Of a stretch of DNA of 35,992 bases, positions 33,108-35,992 are shown piece after piece (within the stretch, counting starts at the first letter, position 1; every line of letters starts with the position of its first letter). The translations under genes and the position numbers were made by a program. The notes under the pieces are model-generated. The model was not told where the DNA came from. It searched no databases and was given only the letters and a program-made list of their open reading frames with translations. This stretch comes from SZUA-430 sp964638635. GTDB taxonomy: Bacteria; Pseudomonadota; Alphaproteobacteria; Micropepsales; Micropepsaceae. The stretch is from the NCBI GenBank assembly GCA_964638635.1, contig CAZXAQ010000037.1, positions 1-35,992 on the forward strand, given 5' to 3'.

Positions 33108-34507
33108 GGTTCTCGCGCCGCGATGTGCTGATCGGTGCGGGCGCTGCGGTCGCCGCGCTCGGCAGCGGCGTGGGGTATCTCGCGCTCAACGCCGGTGATC
33201 CGGCGGAGGCGGTGCTGCCGCCTCCGGCTGCCGGCACGCTGCGCTGGCGCAACTGGTCGGGCTTGCAGCATTGCGATGCGGCTGTGATCGCGGTGCCGAA
33301 AGACGAGAACGAACTCGCCGACATTTTGACGAAGGCTCAAGGGCCCGTTCGTCCCGTCGGCGCCGGGCATTCGTTCACGCCGCTCGTGCCGACGGAGGGC
33401 ACGGTGCTCTCGCTCGATCGGATGCATGGCATCGTCGGCCACGATGCAGCGGCGCTGACGGCGACAGTGCGTGCCGGCACGCGGCTGTTCGCTTTGGGCG
33501 AGGCGCTGGAGGGCGTGGGGCAGGCAATGGAGGCGCTGCCCGACATCAACAAGCAGTCGCTGGCGGGCGCGATGGCCACGGCGACGCACGGCACGGGGCG
33601 GGCGCTCTCTTCGCTTGCTTCGTTCGCTGTGGGGCTCACGCTGATGACGCCCGACGGCAAGACGCACGACTGCAGCGCCGCGAAGAACGCGGAGCTGTTC
33701 GAGGCTGCGCGCGTGTCGTTGGGCGCGCTCGGCGTGACCACGTCGGTCACGCTGCAGAACCGCGGGCCACTGAAGGTGAAGCGGCGGACGTGGTTTGCAC
33801 CGTTCGAGGAGGTTCTGGGTAGCTGCCACGCGTTCGCGGCGAAGCACCGGCATTTCGAGTTCTACGCCGTTCCGTTCACGGGCATGGCCTATTGCATCGC
33901 GCACGACGAGACGGACGAGGCGGAGACGCCGCGTGGCGCGAACGCGGAGAACGACGGCGTCGACGACCTGATGATGCTGCGTGATTACACGTCGTGGGCG
34001 CCGTGGCTGCGGCGCGGGCTGGCGCAACAGCTGATCGCGGGCACGCCGACGGAGGAGGTCGTGGGGACCGCGTGGCGGTTGCTTTCGACCGAGCGGCCGA
34101 AGCGGTTCAACGAGATGGAATATCACGTGCCGCAAGAGGCTGTGGTCGAGGCGTTGCGCGAGGTCGCGGCGGCAGTCGAGCGGCACGCGGAAGTTTACTT
34201 CCCGATCGAGGTCAGATTCATCGCGCCGGAGACGGCCTGGCTGAGCCCGTTCCACGGCCGCGCGTCGTGCTCGATTGCAACGCATATGGGCGCGACGCAG
34301 GACTTCAAGCCGGTATTCGGCGCTGTGGAGCCTATCTTGCGCAAGCACGGCGGGCGGCCGCATTGGGGTAAGTTGCACACGCTTTCTGCGGCCGATTTTG
34401 CCGGGCTCTATCCGCGCTGGAGGGCGTTCTTGGATGTGCGCGCGGCGTGCGACCCGCAGGGGCGCATGCTGAACGCGCATTTGCGCGCGGTGTTCGGCGT
34501 TGCTTAG
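33104..34507 (+). CDS. Tat-exported FAD-dependent sugar-lactone oxidase (D-arabinono-1,4-lactone oxidase family)
   Basis: A 467-residue flavoenzyme of the VAO fold. A twin-arginine signal S-R-R-D-V-L at 4-9 followed by a hydrophobic stretch indicates export of the folded protein. The PCMH FAD domain has V-G-A-G-H-S at 85-90, His89 being where relatives link FAD covalently, and T-H-G-T-G further on. The ALO domain ends with the typical H-W-G-K. Family members oxidise aldonolactones such as L-gulono- or D-arabinono-1,4-lactone, or alditols. GTG 33104 overlaps the cytochrome stop. Pairing with a c-type cytochrome suggests a dehydrogenase rather than an H2O2-forming oxidase. Confidence 0.88.
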   Translation: MRFSRRDVLIGAGAAVAALGSGVGYLALNAGDPAEAVLPPPAAGTLRWRNWSGLQHCDAAVIAVPKDENELADILTKAQGPVRPVGAGHSFTPLVPTEGTVLSLDRMHGIVGHDAAALTATVRAGTRLFALGEALEGVGQAMEALPDINKQSLAGAMATATHGTGRALSSLASFAVGLTLMTPDGKTHDCSAAKNAELFEAARVSLGALGVTTSVTLQNRGPLKVKRRTWFAPFEEVLGSCHAFAAKHRHFEFYAVPFTGMAYCIAHDETDEAETPRGANAENDGVDDLMMLRDYTSWAPWLRRGLAQQLIAGTPTEEVVGTAWRLLSTERPKRFNEMEYHVPQEAVVEALREVAAAVERHAEVYFPIEVRFIAPETAWLSPFHGRASCSIATHMGATQDFKPVFGAVEPILRKHGGRPHWGKLHTLSAADFAGLYPRWRAFLDVRAACDPQGRMLNAHLRAVFGVA

Positions 34508-34598
34508 GTCACCCAAGCCTGTGAACAAGTCGCGCGGCGGCGTTTCGCGAGGCTCACGTTCGGGCCAATCTCGCGCCGGTTCTCACGGAGCGAAGCGT

Positions 34599-35297
34599 TT
34601 GAGCGCGCCGATCACCACACTCGAGTTCGATGTCGCCGGAGCGACGCTGACCGCCGATCCGTCGGGTGCTCTTTGGTGGGCGGATGAGCGGTTGCTCGCG
34701 GTTGCCGATCTGCATTTCGAGAAGGGCTCGGCGTTTGCGGCGCGGACGGGGCAGATGCTTCCGCCTTACGACACGCATGCGACGCTGGCGCGGTTTGGCG
34801 AAGTGGCCGAGCGGCTGCAGCCGAAGACGATCGTTTGTCTCGGCGATAATTTTCACGACGGCGAGGGGCCGGCGCGTTTGGACGCCACGGCCAAGCGCGC
34901 GATTGCGGGGCTGATGCGCAAGCGGCGGTTCGTTTGGATCGAGGGCAACCACGATGCGGCCTCCGCGCTTCAGCTCGGCGGCGAGTGTGCGCCTGAGTTT
35001 TCAGTGGGGCCGCTCGTGTTCCGGCATGAGCCGAAGCGTGGAAAGGCTGCCGCGGGGGAGCTTTGCGGCCACTTGCATCCTGTCGCGCGGGTGGCGACGC
35101 GGGTGCGGCGGCTCAAACGGCGCTGCTTCGTTGCCGATGGGACGCGCTGCGTGCTGCCGGCGTTCGGCGCTTACACGGGTGGGCTCGACGTGTTCGACGA
35201 CGCGTTCGCGGGGCTGTTTCCGCGCGGGTTTCAGGCGTATCTGCTCGGGCGCGACCGGGTTTATCCGTTCGCGCACTCACGGCTCGCGGCGGAGTGA
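34599..35297 (+). CDS. pdeM: Ligase-associated metallophosphoesterase/endonuclease (PdeM)
   Basis: A 232-residue manganese-dependent calcineurin-like phosphoesterase; homologues are DNA endonucleases of the Lhr-core/exonuclease/ligase repair cluster. Metal motifs are in order: D-L-H at 37-39, G-D-N at 82-84, G-N-H-D at 116-119 and G-H-L-H at 158-161. TTG at 34599 is preferred because GGAG lies eight bases upstream and the family match starts nearby; the frame extends to 34500 through serine/arginine-rich, non-homologous residues. The gene is usually next to Lhr, but here it is 14 kb away between the lactone oxidase and a cupin lipoprotein. Stop codons of this gene and the next abut. Confidence 0.88.
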   Translation: MSAPITTLEFDVAGATLTADPSGALWWADERLLAVADLHFEKGSAFAARTGQMLPPYDTHATLARFGEVAERLQPKTIVCLGDNFHDGEGPARLDATAKRAIAGLMRKRRFVWIEGNHDAASALQLGGECAPEFSVGPLVFRHEPKRGKAAAGELCGHLHPVARVATRVRRLKRRCFVADGTRCVLPAFGAYTGGLDVFDDAFAGLFPRGFQAYLLGRDRVYPFAHSRLAAE

Positions 35298-35834
35298 TCA
35301 GTTCGCGCGTGCTGTTTGGTGAGTCCAGGCGCCTTCGGCGACCTTCGGCGCCCATTCGCCGTAGACGGTGATGTAGAGCAACGCTTCCGTTCCCGGTCGG
35401 GTCACGCCTTGCATGATGAAGTTCTTCGGGATCTCGGCGAACGTGCCCGGCGTTTGCACGAGCTGTGCGCGCTTGCCGTCGGCGGTCAGCGTGTCGAACA
35501 CGAACGTGCCCTTCAGCACCGTGTAGTTGCCGGGGGCGGTCAGCCAATAGGGTGGCAGTGCGGACGCCGCCGGTGCTTTCAAGACGACGCGCGTCGCGCC
35601 GATCTTGTCGTTGCGTTCGACGATCGCGACGCGCAGCGGATTCGACTCCGGCTGATCGGGCGTCAGCTTCTGCCACGTCGCGTTCGTGAGATCGACGACG
35701 GGGATTTTCGGTTCGGGCGTCTTGAAGGTTTCGCCGGCCTTGTCGATGGCGGCGACGGTTGCTTGATAGGTCGAGCACGCGCTGAGCGAGAGTGCGAATA
35801 GCAACGCTGCGGTGCGAATCATTCTTTCCGTCAT
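35298..35834 (-). CDS. Cupin-domain lipoprotein
   Basis: A 178-residue lipoprotein (lipobox L-S-A-C, Cys20) with one cupin-like barrel. The mature chain has W-Q-K-L-T-P, a long beta-rich region with L-P-P-Y-W-L-T-A-P-G-N-Y-T-V-L-K-G-T-F, and P-G-T-F-A-E-I-P-K-N-F near 128-138. Metal-binding histidines typical of enzymatic cupins are lacking, so ligand binding or a structural role is more likely. ATG 35834 and the in-frame ATG at 35822 are both possible; the lipobox spacing suits either. The membrane location is firm, the function is not. Confidence 0.75.
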   Translation of the reverse strand: MTERMIRTAALLFALSLSACSTYQATVAAIDKAGETFKTPEPKIPVVDLTNATWQKLTPDQPESNPLRVAIVERNDKIGATRVVLKAPAASALPPYWLTAPGNYTVLKGTFVFDTLTADGKRAQLVQTPGTFAEIPKNFIMQGVTRPGTEALLYITVYGEWAPKVAEGAWTHQTARAN

Positions 35835-35914
35835 GGTTCGACTGCTAGGTGCAATGGATGATCACAACAAGCACTTCAAATCAGGCTCGATTGAGTCTTC
35901 GACGCAACGCCGTT

Positions 35915-35930
35915 TTAACCATTTGTTAAC
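35915..35930 (+). promoter_or_regulatory. CtrA-binding box
   Basis: TTAACCATTTGTTAAC is an exact match to the CtrA consensus TTAA-N7-TTAA(C). It lies 31 bases before the ATG at 35961 and 81 bases upstream of the divergent lipoprotein start. CtrA is the alphaproteobacterial master regulator of cell cycle, motility or stress genes. Confidence 0.8.
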
Positions 35931-35940
35931 CAATTCGGCG

Positions 35941-35954
35941 TTAACGATCATTAA
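35941..35954 (+). promoter_or_regulatory. Second, imperfect CtrA-like site
   Basis: TTAA-CGATCA-TTAA has the two half-sites but with six rather than seven bases between them. It is 11 bases after the perfect box and ends six bases before the ATG at 35961, so binding here would block rather than activate, or bind weakly. Confidence 0.45.
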
Positions 35955-35960
35955 CAAGAT

Positions 35961-35992
35961 ATGAAAGCCACAGCGCCACGGGTTGTGCGAGT
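35961..35992 (+). CDS. 5' end of a possible CtrA-controlled gene (partial)
   Basis: ATG 35961 opens M-K-A-T-A-P-R-V-V-R and runs off the window. The evidence is position only: it sits directly below two CtrA-type sites in an otherwise AT-rich control region. No ribosome binding site is obvious (AAGAT), and ten residues are too few to name a product. Confidence 0.4.
   Translation, partial: MKATAPRVVR

Noticed and set aside
34500..34598. N-terminal extension of PdeM
   Set aside because: Ser/Arg/Gly-rich and unlike the family. The TTG at 34599 has a well-placed GGAG and gives the usual length.

Overview
The window is about 36 kb of GC-rich, gene-dense DNA with G/C-ending codons, many 4-base ATGA/GTGA overlaps and almost no space between convergent genes. 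The best clue to the host is a perfect CtrA-type box (TTAA-N7-TTAA) at 35915-35930, which points to Alphaproteobacteria. The alphaproteobacterial-style intergenic palindrome at 11141-11179 and the MlaC, HrpB and Lhr-core genes fit that. I see no phage, IS element, tRNA, rRNA or CRISPR, so this looks like ordinary chromosome with several unusual local features.

Region 1 (1-14.2 kb) looks catabolic. It has the tail of a probable outer-membrane protein, two related flavin monooxygenases (one with a cupin, one with a TetR repressor), a secreted M13 metallopeptidase and a D-aminoacylase-like amidohydrolase. Two tandem-duplicated HSL-type esterases follow (gapless 340-residue alignment, about 70% identical by hand count), the second overlapping a quinone oxidoreductase. 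A LuxR solo, a polysaccharide deacetylase, a dienoyl-CoA-reductase-like SDR and a small Rap1a-like secreted protein complete it. An EthA-like Baeyer-Villiger monooxygenase lies apart at 30.6-32.1 kb. Oxygenation followed by ester hydrolysis is a plausible common theme, but the substrate cannot be read from sequence.

Region 2 (14.2-22.9 kb, plus 34.6-35.3 kb) carries the ligase-associated DNA repair genes: an MBL-fold exonuclease, the ATP-dependent ligase, an Lhr-core helicase and, 14 kb away, the PdeM-type nuclease. The ligase gene encodes only its N-terminal domain joined in frame to its C-terminal OB domain. The adenylation (catalytic) domain is absent. The helicase carries a palindromic repeat inside its reading frame. 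HrpB, RidA, a RibD/DHFR-like reductase and an isoprenylcysteine-methyltransferase-like membrane enzyme are interleaved.

Region 3 (22.9-30.5 kb) starts with a 398-bp AT-richer regulatory region holding phased ATCCGTTWG repeats. It precedes a coupled pair: an AMP phosphorylase/thymidine phosphorylase-family enzyme and a divergent PRPP synthetase. A two-helix membrane protein of unknown function faces the pair. Then come a fatty acid desaturase, a protein with three cold-shock domains, small membrane or unknown proteins and MlaC.

Region 4 (30.5-36 kb) contains the EthA-like BVMO with an operator-like palindrome on its promoter, a small secreted protein, a c5-type cytochrome lipoprotein overlapping a Tat-exported sugar-lactone oxidase, PdeM, a cupin lipoprotein, and CtrA boxes before a gene that runs off the window.
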